Origin: Streptomyces sp. AC1-42W
GTDB lineage: Bacteria > Actinomycetota > Actinomycetes > Streptomycetales > Streptomycetaceae
Direction of reading: 5' to 3'
DNA length: 64,000 nt
NCBI RefSeq assembly: GCF_003248355.1
Contig: NZ_QKWY01000001.1
Span: forward strand, 2,562,001-2,626,000
In this document: piece by piece, positions 36,457 to 43,775 of the stretch
Position numbering within the stretch: the stretch's first letter is position 1
How the letters are laid out: the number at the start of each line of letters is the position of its first letter
Program-made: the position numbers and the translations under genes
Notes under the pieces: generated by a model
The model's input: the letters and a program-made list of their open reading frames with translations, nothing else
What the model was told of the DNA's origin: nothing
Database searches by the model: none

Positions 36457-37341
36457 TCAAGCGGTCTGCGGGACTTGCTCCAGTCTCGCCCAGTAATCCT
36501 GCTCGAACTCATCTGGTGGCACGTAGCCGAGGGCGGAGTGGAGTCGTTCACCGTTGTACCACGCGACCCACTGGAAGACGGCCCGCTCGACCTCGTCATA
36601 GTCCCGCCACGGCCCCTGATGCTCGATCAGTTCGGCCTTGAAGGTGCCGTTCAGGGCCTCGGCCATCGCATTGTCGTAGCTGTCCGCGACGGACCCGACC
36701 GACGCCGAGGCACCGACCTCGGCGAGACGCTCCGTATAGCGAATGGACACGTATTGCGACCCCCTGTCGCTGTGATGGATGAGGTCGGCGTCCTTCTTGA
36801 TCTTCTGCCGCCACAGGGCCATCTCCAGCGCGTCCAGCGGGAGGTCGGTGCGCATATGGGTGGCGGCCTGCCAGCCCACGATCCGCCGGGAGTACGCGTC
36901 CAGGACGAAGGCGACGTAGACCCAGCCCGACCAGGTGCGGATGTAGGTCAGGTCGGCCAGCCACAGCTGGTTCGGGCGGCTCGCCTCGAAGCGGCGGTTG
37001 ACCAGGTCCGGCGGGCGCGGGGCGGCCGGCTCCGGGATCGTGGTGCGGCGGCGCTGCCCGCGGGTGACGCCCTCGATGCCGAGCTCGCGCATGAGCCGCT
37101 CGACCGTGCACCGCGCGACCGGGTGGCCGGCGCGGGCCAGAGCGCGGGTGACGCGGCGTGCGCCGTAGGTGCGTCCGGAGTCCTCCCATACGGCTGTGAC
37201 CAGCGGGATCAGTTCCTCGTCGCGCAGGCGGCGGGCCGACTTCGGCCGCTTCTTGCGCGCGAAGTACGTCGACGGCGACAGCTGAAGCACCCGGCATACG
37301 GGATCGACCCCGAGGTCCTTCTCGCGCAAGTGGTCGATCAC
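36457..37341 (-). CDS. IS3-family transposase orfB (DDE integrase domain)
   Basis: Catalytic half of the IS3 transposase, 294 residues from GTG 37341, though it is probably made mostly as an OrfAB fusion. HTH_21-like segment ARRVTRALARAGHPVARCTV, then the DDE core: Asp in LWLADLTYIRTW, Asp in IHHSDRGSQY, Glu in MAEALNGTFKAELI. The frame stays open upstream to the slippery site in orfA (TTTTTTG at about 37378-37384), so a -1 frameshift gives the full enzyme. Confidence 0.93.
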   Translation of the reverse strand: MIDHLREKDLGVDPVCRVLQLSPSTYFARKKRPKSARRLRDEELIPLVTAVWEDSGRTYGARRVTRALARAGHPVARCTVERLMRELGIEGVTRGQRRRTTIPEPAAPRPPDLVNRRFEASRPNQLWLADLTYIRTWSGWVYVAFVLDAYSRRIVGWQAATHMRTDLPLDALEMALWRQKIKKDADLIHHSDRGSQYVSIRYTERLAEVGASASVGSVADSYDNAMAEALNGTFKAELIEHQGPWRDYDEVERAVFQWVAWYNGERLHSALGYVPPDEFEQDYWARLEQVPQTA

Positions 37342-37649
37342 CTGCTCGGCCTCGTCCGGGGACGGTCGATCTCCTGGGCAAAAAACACAGAGGCGGCCTT
37401 GAGGATCTCGTTGGCCCGCCTCAACTCGGCGTTCTCCTTGCGCAGTTCCTTCAGCTCGTCGCGTTCGGCGGTGGTGAGGCGGTCGTCGCGCTCTCCGGCG
37501 TCTGCCTCGGCCTGGCGGACCCAGGACCGCAGGGCTTCCTTGTGGATGCCGAGGTCGCGGGCCACGTGAGCGACCGGGCGGCCGGTGGAGCGGACCTCGC
37601 GGACGGCGCGCTCACGGAGTTCATCGGGGTATTTGCGTGGTGCTGGCAC
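37338..37649 (-). CDS. IS3-family transposase orfA (HTH and leucine zipper)
   Basis: 103 residues. A helix-turn-helix for end binding (ERAVREVRSTGRPVAHVARD) and a leucine-zipper-like coiled coil (ELKELRKENAELRRANEILK) typical of IS3 OrfA. GTTTTTTGCCC within the SVFFAQE codons is a credible -1 slip site into the orfB frame. orfA and orfB overlap by 4 nt in their annotated forms. Confidence 0.92.
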   Translation of the reverse strand: MPAPRKYPDELRERAVREVRSTGRPVAHVARDLGIHKEALRSWVRQAEADAGERDDRLTTAERDELKELRKENAELRRANEILKAASVFFAQEIDRPRTRPSR

Positions 37650-37724
37650 AGCTCGTGGTTCTCCTTACGCCTGGAAGCGTAACCCAGGCTTCAGGGACTC
37701 CACGAAGATCAGTGCAGCTCATGA

Positions 37725-38563
37725 AGGTGGCGGGGCCCGCCCTGGGCGGCGTCCTGGTCGCCGTGGTCGGCCCTGGCTGGGCCCTCGGCTGGGACGCTCT
37801 CACGTTCGCTGCCTCGGCCCTGCTCTTTTCCCGGATCAGCCTCAAGGCCAAGAACGTGAAGGTCCGGACCGGCTTCACCGCCGACCTGCGCGAGGGCTGG
37901 GATGACTTCCGCTCCCGCCGCTGGTTGTGGGTGATGGTCTGCCAAGCCGCCGTGATCGTTCCTGTGTGGCTGGTCGGCTACCAGCTCCTGGGCCCGGTGT
38001 ACGGACAGCGGGTGCTCGGCGGCGCCGCCCCGTGGGGCGTGGTGGTCTCCGGCTTCACCGCGGGGCTGGTGGCCGGGGCGGCGCTCGCCCTGATGTGGAA
38101 GCCGCGTCGGGTCGGGGTCGTGGTCTGTGCGGGAACCGGTTCCATGGCGGTGCCGCTGGGCGCGATGGCGGCGGCCGTACCGCTGCCCGTCCTCGCGGCC
38201 GCCACGGCGTTGGCGGGCTCGGGGCTGGCGGTGAGCATGACCGTGTGGGCCTCGTTGGTGCAGGAGAGGATTCCGGCGGACCGGCTGGGCCGGACCCTGT
38301 CCTACTCAACGCTCGGGCAGATCCTTCCCGTGCCCATCGGATACCTCCTGGCGGGCCCCGCCTCTCAGGTGTTCGGGCTTCGCACGACGCTGGCGGTGGG
38401 CGCCCTGATCATCGCGGCCGCCGCCGTCGTGCCGCTGGCCATTGCTCAGGTCCGGGGGCTTTGCCTCGCGCCGCTGGTGGTCAAGGAGAAAGCCTGTCCG
38501 GTCACCGGGGCCATCACCCGAATGGCTTCTCCCGGCTCGCGGTGCTCCTCCCGACTTCCCTAG
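37725..38563 (+). pseudogene. MFS transporter, 3' part, downstream of the IS3 insertion
   Basis: C-terminal half of the transporter begun at 35892. It starts with VAGPALGGVLVAVVGPGWALG, continues with RTGFTADLREGWDDFRSRRW in the central loop and membrane spans 7-12, and ends after a short Cys-containing tail. Without the element the reading frame runs through, so loss of function is solely due to the IS. Confidence 0.88.
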
Positions 38564-38596
38564 CGTGGCGACACCCGTATGCGGAGGAGGCGGACC

Positions 38597-39139
38597 ATGC
38601 CATCCAATGAACAGCCTGAAAACGGTCCTCGGTGGGGAGAGCCGGACGGCGGTCCGCCTCCGTACGAACCGCCGCGGAAGAGCCGACGGAGTCGCGGCTG
38701 TCTGTGGGGATGCGGTGGCGCGCTGGTCGCAGCTGTCGTCATCGGCGTGATTGTCATGGTAATTGCGCTGAGCGGCGGCTCCGACGACAGCGTCACGGAC
38801 GCACCGAGCGAGGCGGCCAGTGCCTCAACCGAAACGACGAAGAAGTCTCAGGACGAGCGGGCGGACCTCGTCGATTTCCAACTCGACGACCGCTCATCGG
38901 CCGGGATCACCAACATCTGGCTCGTGTGGACGATCAAGAACAACAGCAGCGAGAAGTCCAATTACTCATGGGACTGGGAGGTTGTCAGCGCGGACGGTAC
39001 CCGGCTGGAGAACGGGACCCAGATGGAAACCGACGTGCAGCCCGGCCAAACGGCCAAAGGCGAGTTCCCCACAACGCTCAAAACTGTGAACGGCGTCAAG
39101 CTGAAGGTCACAGGCTTCGACCGCACCGCGAGTTTCTGA
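38597..39139 (+). CDS. Membrane-anchored hypothetical protein with extracellular beta domain
   Basis: 180 residues. A Pro-rich cytosolic start and basic RKSRRSRG precede one membrane span, GALVAAVVIGVIVMVIAL (about 46-63), then a Ser/Thr/Glu linker and an extracellular domain (NIWLVWTIKNNSSEKSNYSW, GQTAKGEFPTTLK) resembling FxLYD or DUF4352 immunoglobulin-like folds. ATG 38597 after GGAGGCGGACC. Function unknown; codon use is less GC-biased than in the core genes. Confidence 0.68.
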   Translation: MPSNEQPENGPRWGEPDGGPPPYEPPRKSRRSRGCLWGCGGALVAAVVIGVIVMVIALSGGSDDSVTDAPSEAASASTETTKKSQDERADLVDFQLDDRSSAGITNIWLVWTIKNNSSEKSNYSWDWEVVSADGTRLENGTQMETDVQPGQTAKGEFPTTLKTVNGVKLKVTGFDRTASF

Positions 39140-39444
39140 GTACGCCGAAACCCCGCCGCCCGCCGGAACCCGAGTTCCGGGGCAGCGGGGCTTCGTCACG
39201 GTCAAAACGTGAGCCGACATTCCTTCGATGAGCGCGGTGTGGTGAGCGGCCCGGCCCTGGCGCTTAACATGTCGCCGACACCAAAGGCTCTGTCAAGGTG
39301 CGTTGCAAACCTGTGAGTTGGTTGAAGGATAACGACCGGCTTCCGCAACGGAAGCCTCTGACCCCCGGCCCCGGACGCGACGGCGCCCAGGGCCGGGGGT
39401 TGTCTGGGTACGGTGGACGTACGGGTGCGGAGACGGGGGCAAGC
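39140..39444. other. Intergenic region with two hairpins
   Basis: 305 bp without a gene. GGCTTCCG-CAA-CGGAAGCC (39338-39356) and CCCCCGGCCC...GGGCCGGGGG (39362-39399, 18-nt loop) lie in tandem and look like terminators. GGGTACGGT before 39415 may hold the -10 for the TPR gene. Confidence 0.55.
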
Positions 39445-40242
39445 ATGGACAGGAAGTGGACGCGCTGGGTGGCGATCGGAGTGGGCGTCCTCGGGGACAC
39501 CCGCGCCGTCCGCAGGGATCTGAAGTGCCATCCGGGCCGGCTGCTGACCGGCCGGGACCGGCTGCTGGGCGAGGAGAGGGGCGAGGCCCGCGAACTGCGG
39601 TACACCGCCGCCCGGCGCAGGGAGAGCGGGGACCCGGTCGCCGTCGCGTCCTACGAACGGCTGGTCGAGCTGCGGACCGCGGCCTGGGGCGCGGACCATC
39701 CGCTGGTCCTGGACACCCGGCTGCTCCTGGCCCAGGTGCGGACGGAGGCCGGTGACGCGACAGGCGCGGCGGACGCGTACGGGCTGCTGCTGCCGGGCGA
39801 GGACCCCGCCCGCGCCGCGTGGGCGCGCCGCAACCGGGCGTACTGGCGGGAGCGGGAGGGGTGGGTGCCGCCCGTGCTGCGGTGGGACGAGCTGGAGGGG
39901 CGGCTCCCGGAGGCGGTGGTCGTGCGGAAGGAACCGCCCGATGTGGCCGCCCTGTGGCATCTGGCCCAGGTGCGTCGGCACCAGGGGGACGAGGCCGGTG
40001 CCGTGGAGGCGTACGAGCGGCTGCTGCGGGAGCGGACGCGGCTGCGCGGCGCGGACCACCACGTCGTCCTGCTGACCCGGCTGACCCTGGCCGGCCTGCG
40101 GGCGCGGGCCGGTGACGCGGCGGGCGCCCTCGACGCGTACGAACGGCTGTCGGCCGACATGGAACGCGTACTGGGCCCCCGCCACCGGGGCACCCGGTGG
40201 ACCCGCCGGCAGCGCGACCGGTGGCGCGGGTCGGTGGGCTGA
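39445..40242 (+). CDS. TPR-repeat protein
   Basis: 265 residues, cytosolic. Two tetratricopeptide-like blocks separated by an RNRAYWREREGWVPPVLRW spacer: SYERLVELRTAAWGADHPLV and AYERLLRERTRLRGADHHVV show the same A-Y-E-R-L / GADHP-type pattern found in streptomycete TPR proteins linked to regulators. No catalytic domain. ATG 39445 after GGGGGCAAGC. It ends next to the IS200/IS605 left end; its stop (40240-40242) abuts the tnpA stop on the other strand. Confidence 0.68.
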   Translation: MDRKWTRWVAIGVGVLGDTRAVRRDLKCHPGRLLTGRDRLLGEERGEARELRYTAARRRESGDPVAVASYERLVELRTAAWGADHPLVLDTRLLLAQVRTEAGDATGAADAYGLLLPGEDPARAAWARRNRAYWREREGWVPPVLRWDELEGRLPEAVVVRKEPPDVAALWHLAQVRRHQGDEAGAVEAYERLLRERTRLRGADHHVVLLTRLTLAGLRARAGDAAGALDAYERLSADMERVLGPRHRGTRWTRRQRDRWRGSVG

Positions 40243-40797
40243 TCAGCCGGTGCGGTGTCGGCCGGGGAGGCGGCCTGCTCCTTCTTCAGCGGGATCTAGC
40301 GAGGAACCCCGGGCCTTCGGGCCTGGGAGGGATCGCTTCTCTGGACTGCTCCGACTCGGAGTCCAGATCTGGAGCGGATGTTTCTGCTGCTGGATGTAGT
40401 CCTTGATGATGCTGAGTGGTGCTCCGCCGCAGGATGCCGCGAAGTAGGACGGGGACCGGAAGTGTGCGCCCCACAGGTATTTCCGGATGTGGTCGGGGAA
40501 CTCTTGCCGGAGCCGGCGGGCGGAGACGCTCTTGAGGGAGCCGACCAGTCGTGACAGGGCGACCTTCGGCGGATGGTGCACCAGGAGGTGTACGTGGTCG
40601 CGTTCGCCGTTGAACTCGGCCAGGTCGGTCTCGAAGTCCGCGCATACCGCGCGCATGATCTCCTCGCAGCGCGTGAGGATTGCGTCAGTGAGGGGGCCAC
40701 GCCGGTACTTGGGCGTGAAGACCAAGTGGGCGTGGAGGGTGTGGGCGACGGTTCTGCCCCTGTGAATGTTGGGGTTTGGCTCCCAGCGAGGTGACAT
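40243..40797 (-). CDS. tnpA: IS200/IS605-family transposase TnpA (Y1 HUH)
   Basis: Single-strand transposase. 184 residues as read; the catalytic core is the first 130: LHAHLVFTPKYRRGP, the HUH motif in RDHVHLLVHHPP and the nucleophile Tyr in IKDYIQQQ. Family members end soon after this helix. Here the frame runs on about 45 codons, crosses the left-end hairpin and stops in flanking DNA one base after the neighbouring gene's stop, so the last 18 or so residues are encoded outside the element. Confidence 0.9.
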   Translation of the reverse strand: MSPRWEPNPNIHRGRTVAHTLHAHLVFTPKYRRGPLTDAILTRCEEIMRAVCADFETDLAEFNGERDHVHLLVHHPPKVALSRLVGSLKSVSARRLRQEFPDHIRKYLWGAHFRSPSYFAASCGGAPLSIIKDYIQQQKHPLQIWTPSRSSPEKRSLPGPKARGSSLDPAEEGAGRLPGRHRTG

Positions 40798-40814
40798 AGG
40801 TCGACGCTACGATC

Positions 40815-41978
40815 ATGGCTGTGAAGCTCGTGACTCAGGTGAAGCTGATGCCGGAGGCCGGTCAGGCCGCCGCGCTGCGCTCCACCCTGCGCACGGTCAA
40901 CGAGGCCGCCTGCTGGGTGTCGGCGGTGGCGTTCGATCATGGTGTGCCGCGTGAGTACGAGCTGCGCAAGCACACCTACACCGAGTTGAAGGCCCGGGGG
41001 CTGGGGGCACAGGCCGCCCAGCACGTCATCAAGAAGACGTGTGATGCCTACACCACGTTGAAGGCGAACATCAAGGCGGGGAACCTGGGAAAGCCGGGTT
41101 CGAAGCGGCGGATCAAGGCGGAGTCGAAGCCGGTCACGTTCCGGCCCGGGGCCGCGCAGCCGTATGACGATCGTTGCCTGTCCTGGCAGCACGACGCCGC
41201 AACGGTGTCGGTCTGGACGGTGGCCGGACGTCTCAAGGGCGTGCGGTTCGCCTGCTCGCCGGACGCGTTGAAGATGCTGCGCGAGCACCGCAAGGGCGAG
41301 TCGGACCTGATCGAACGCGACGGCGTGTTCTACCTCGTCGCCGTCTGCGACATCCCCGAGCCCGAGGTGTACGAGCCGGACGGGTTCGTCGGCGTCGACC
41401 TCGGCATCGTCAACATCGCCACCACATCGACCGGGTACCGGGCCGCCGGCCGGGGCCTGAAGCGGCACCGCAAGCGACAGCTCGACCTGCGGCGCACGTT
41501 GCAGGCCAAGGGCACCAAGTCCGCGAAGCGTCTCCTGAAGAAGCGTTCGCGGAAGGAAGCCCGGCATACCGCCAACGTCAACCACATCGTCTCGAAGAAG
41601 ATCGTCACCACCGCTGAACGCACCGGCGCCGGTATCGCCCTCGAAGAATTGACGGGCATCCGCAGCCGGGTACGGCTCCGCAAGGACCAGCGGTCATCTC
41701 TGCACTCGTGGAGCTTCCACCAGCTTGCCTCCTTCGTGGAGTACAAGGCACGCCGGGCCGGGGTGCCGCTGGTGTACGTCGATCCGGCCCACACCAGCCG
41801 GCAGTGCTCCGAGTGCGGTCACATCGACCGGAAGAACCGTGTCGGTCAAGCGACGTTCGCGTGCCGGGCCTGCGGGTTCCTGGCCAACGCGGACGACAAC
41901 GCGTCCCACAACCTCGCCCGCAAGGGCGAGGCCGTGTGGACCGCGGGGCGTGAGTCACGCGTCCCTGCCACCCCATAA
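40815..41978 (+). CDS. tnpB: TnpB RNA-guided nuclease of the IS605 element
   Basis: 387 residues, full length. The split RuvC site is intact: Asp in FVGVDLGIVNIATTS, Glu in GIALEELTGIRSR, Asp in LANADDNASHNLA. The zinc ribbon CSECGHIDRKN...CRACG lies between them. TnpB proteins are programmable nucleases using an omegaRNA from the 3' end of the gene and right end (family knowledge). All catalytic residues are present, so activity is plausible. Confidence 0.93.
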   Translation: MAVKLVTQVKLMPEAGQAAALRSTLRTVNEAACWVSAVAFDHGVPREYELRKHTYTELKARGLGAQAAQHVIKKTCDAYTTLKANIKAGNLGKPGSKRRIKAESKPVTFRPGAAQPYDDRCLSWQHDAATVSVWTVAGRLKGVRFACSPDALKMLREHRKGESDLIERDGVFYLVAVCDIPEPEVYEPDGFVGVDLGIVNIATTSTGYRAAGRGLKRHRKRQLDLRRTLQAKGTKSAKRLLKKRSRKEARHTANVNHIVSKKIVTTAERTGAGIALEELTGIRSRVRLRKDQRSSLHSWSFHQLASFVEYKARRAGVPLVYVDPAHTSRQCSECGHIDRKNRVGQATFACRACGFLANADDNASHNLARKGEAVWTAGRESRVPATP

Positions 41979-42031
41979 GGGATGACTGGACGGAGGAGCC
42001 AACCCGGCAGCCAGTCGGGCGCTACCTCCAA

Positions 42032-42053
42032 ACCCGGCCCTTCAGGACCGGGT
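42032..42053 (+). ncRNA. Right-end hairpin and likely 3' part of the TnpB omegaRNA scaffold
   Basis: A 9-bp imperfect stem with TTCA loop marks the right end. In this family the omegaRNA covers the tnpB 3' end through this point and the guide is the flanking DNA that follows, here beginning about CAAGTTGACTTCGG. Inferred by family analogy. Confidence 0.5.
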
Positions 42054-42566
42054 CAAGTTGACTTCGGAGAAGCCCCTGCGCGCGTACACGGCCACCTCCT
42101 GGGCGGGGAACGGCACCACCGAGAGATGGTGCTCGTAACCGCCCTGCGCCCAGCGGGCGGCCGTGATCTCGTACCCCGAGACATGGGCGCACAGCTGGAG
42201 CAGGAGCGGCGGCATCACCGGCTCGCGCAGGAGGTCGGCGTGGCCGAGGACGAGATCGCGCATGGCCCGGATGTTCGGCAGGAAGACGGTCGTCACCCAC
42301 AGCCGCCACTCGGCCAGCTCCTCGTCCGTGGGCGGCGTCTCATGGGCGAAGGGCGACCTGCCGTCGGCGCGGGCGTTGCGCTCCAGGAACGCGGCGAAGA
42401 TGCGGCTGTTGGCCTCGGTGGGGGCGAACAGGGGGCCGTAGAGGTCGCTGAGCTGGCGGTTCACCCGGGCGAGGCGTTCCTGGCGCTGTGCGAGGCGCAG
42501 CCCGTTGAGATAGGTGATGACGAAGCCGGCGAACGCGAGCCCGACGGTGACGGCCAGTGTGATCAT
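42042..42566 (-). CDS. Membrane-anchored hypothetical protein, 3' end altered by the IS605 insertion
   Basis: 174 residues. An N-terminal membrane span, ITLAVTVGLAFAGFVITYL, is followed by a helical cytosolic part (RLAQRQERLARVNRQLSDLY, GPLFAPTEANSRIFAAFLE, VSGYEITAARWAQGGYEHHL). The last codons (VNLTRS) lie in the element's right-end hairpin, so the native C-terminus was replaced. The left flank of the element read on the same strand gives LKKEQAAS, plausible as lost C-terminal residues (inference). It lies 27 nt after the YhgE-like gene. Confidence 0.65.
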   Translation of the reverse strand: MITLAVTVGLAFAGFVITYLNGLRLAQRQERLARVNRQLSDLYGPLFAPTEANSRIFAAFLERNARADGRSPFAHETPPTDEELAEWRLWVTTVFLPNIRAMRDLVLGHADLLREPVMPPLLLQLCAHVSGYEITAARWAQGGYEHHLSVVPFPAQEVAVYARRGFSEVNLTRS

Positions 42567-42593
42567 AGGGGCCGATGGTAGGCCCGGGGCGGA

Positions 42594-43595
42594 CTAGCGG
42601 GGGTCCGGCTTCTTGCGCAGGGCTGTCAGGAGGGTGATGAGCGTGCCCGCCACCGCCCAGGCGGACAGCACCAGGAGCGGGCCGGTCACCGCGTTGCCGC
42701 GGAAGTACGCGATCGAGCGCGCCGTCCAGGTCGAGGCGCCCGGGGGCAGGGCCGGGCCGATCGCGCGCCAGAAGTCCGGGAGCATCGGGAGCGGGAAGGC
42801 GCCGCCCGCGCTCGGGTTGCCCGCGATGACCACGATCAGGACGGCCAGGCCGATGCCGACGATGCCGGTGAGGGCCTCCAGAGCGAGGGTGATCATGCCG
42901 ACCGCGAAGACGGTGAGCGCGCCCAGGCCGGACATCCCCCAGAAGCTGCCGGGCAGGGCGTCGAGGATCGGGCCGATGATGACCGCGCCGCCGATGCCGC
43001 CCGCGATCGCGTACAGGGCCATGACCCCGGTCCGGATCAGCGCGCGCTGCCGGTTGGCCGGGCGGCTGCCCGCGCTGATGGCCAGGATCGAGGCGCACAG
43101 GTAGCCGCCGACGCACCAGCCCACGGCCAGGTAGAACGAGGACAGCCCGTCGAAGTCCCGGGGCGAGGCCGGGGCCACGTCCACGGCGCGCACGGTGCGC
43201 TCCCGGGATGCCTCGGCCTCCTTGATGATCTTCGTCAGGGAGTTGGCCAGGACGGTGCCCCCGCCGGAGGCGACCAGCAGGGTGTCCCGGTTGCCCCGGG
43301 GCGAGACGATCAGGGCGCCGTCGAGCTTCCGGTCGAGGATCTGCCGGCGTGCGGTGGCCTCGTCGGCGACCGCGCGGGGGTCGAGCGGGCCGCCGGGCAG
43401 TTCGTCCAGCTCGGTGACGAGGGAGGCGGACACCTGCCGGGGCGCGACGACGCCGAAGGGGACGTCCGTCGGCTTCGGGTTGTGCAGGGCTCCGATGTAG
43501 GACGCGATGAACAGCAGCTGGAGCGCCAGCACCCCGATGACGAGCAGAGCGGCCCGTGGAGTGACGGCCTTCCTCACCTCGGCGGCGAAAGTCAT
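42594..43595 (-). CDS. YhgE/ABC-2-type membrane protein
   Basis: 333-residue integral membrane protein. TM1 (AALLVIGVLALQLLFIASYI), a large extracellular loop (residues 38-150), then five membrane spans with GVMALYAIAGGIGGAVIIGP and GIVGIGLAVLIVVIAG. This is the layout of YhgE/Pip-like or DUF3533 ABC-2 permeases, often linked to export of drugs or proteins. No ATPase partner is adjacent. ATG 43595 preceded by GGGGGC. Confidence 0.75.
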   Translation of the reverse strand: MTFAAEVRKAVTPRAALLVIGVLALQLLFIASYIGALHNPKPTDVPFGVVAPRQVSASLVTELDELPGGPLDPRAVADEATARRQILDRKLDGALIVSPRGNRDTLLVASGGGTVLANSLTKIIKEAEASRERTVRAVDVAPASPRDFDGLSSFYLAVGWCVGGYLCASILAISAGSRPANRQRALIRTGVMALYAIAGGIGGAVIIGPILDALPGSFWGMSGLGALTVFAVGMITLALEALTGIVGIGLAVLIVVIAGNPSAGGAFPLPMLPDFWRAIGPALPPGASTWTARSIAYFRGNAVTGPLLVLSAWAVAGTLITLLTALRKKPDPR

Positions 43596-43695
43596 GCCCC
43601 CACGCTCCGGGGTGCCCGCCGCCCGCGCAGTCGGGGCGCGGCCGAACGGCGGAGGGGGAGGCGCGGACCGGGGGAGGAACGGACGGCTCCGGGTA

Positions 43696-43711
43696 TCGTA
43701 CGTGTGTTCGA
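43696..43711 (+). promoter_or_regulatory. LexA (SOS) box upstream of dnaE2
   Basis: TCGTAC-GTGT-GTTCGA matches the actinobacterial/Gram-positive LexA consensus TCGAAC-N4-GTTCGA with one mismatch. It lies 65 bp before the dnaE2 start, as expected for a damage-induced mutasome. Confidence 0.85.
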
Positions 43712-43775
43712 AATTTGGTTTATGGTGGAGAGCGAGGGGGTGGGTAGCGCGTACGAATCGGTCCAGGAGGTGCAG

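Larger units (their letters stand above)
36418..37721 (-). mobile_element. Complete IS3-family insertion sequence, 1304 bp
   Basis: Imperfect terminal inverted repeats begin TGAGCTGC at 36418 and, on the other strand, TGAGCTGC at 37721, sharing TTCGTGGAGTCC further in. A 3-bp target duplication TGA flanks it (36415-36417 and 37722-37724). It carries orfA and orfB on the minus strand. Both frames are undamaged and the duplication is perfect, so the insertion looks recent and probably still mobile. Confidence 0.95.
40296..42053 (+). mobile_element. IS200/IS605-family element with divergent tnpA and tnpB
   Basis: Left-end hairpin region CCCGGGCCTTCGGGCCTGGG (about 40308-40327) and right-end hairpin ACCCGGCCC-TTCA-GGACCGGGT (42032-42053) frame tnpA (minus) and tnpB (plus). 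As usual for this family there are no inverted repeats or target duplication. The exact ends are my estimate to a few bases, from continuity of the flanking gene. The left flank GGGAT(C) would be the target/TAM side. Confidence 0.8.

Noticed and set aside
36475..37569. 364-codon plus-strand frame within the IS3 element
   Set aside because: It is antisense to the intact orfB and orfA; no motif supports it.
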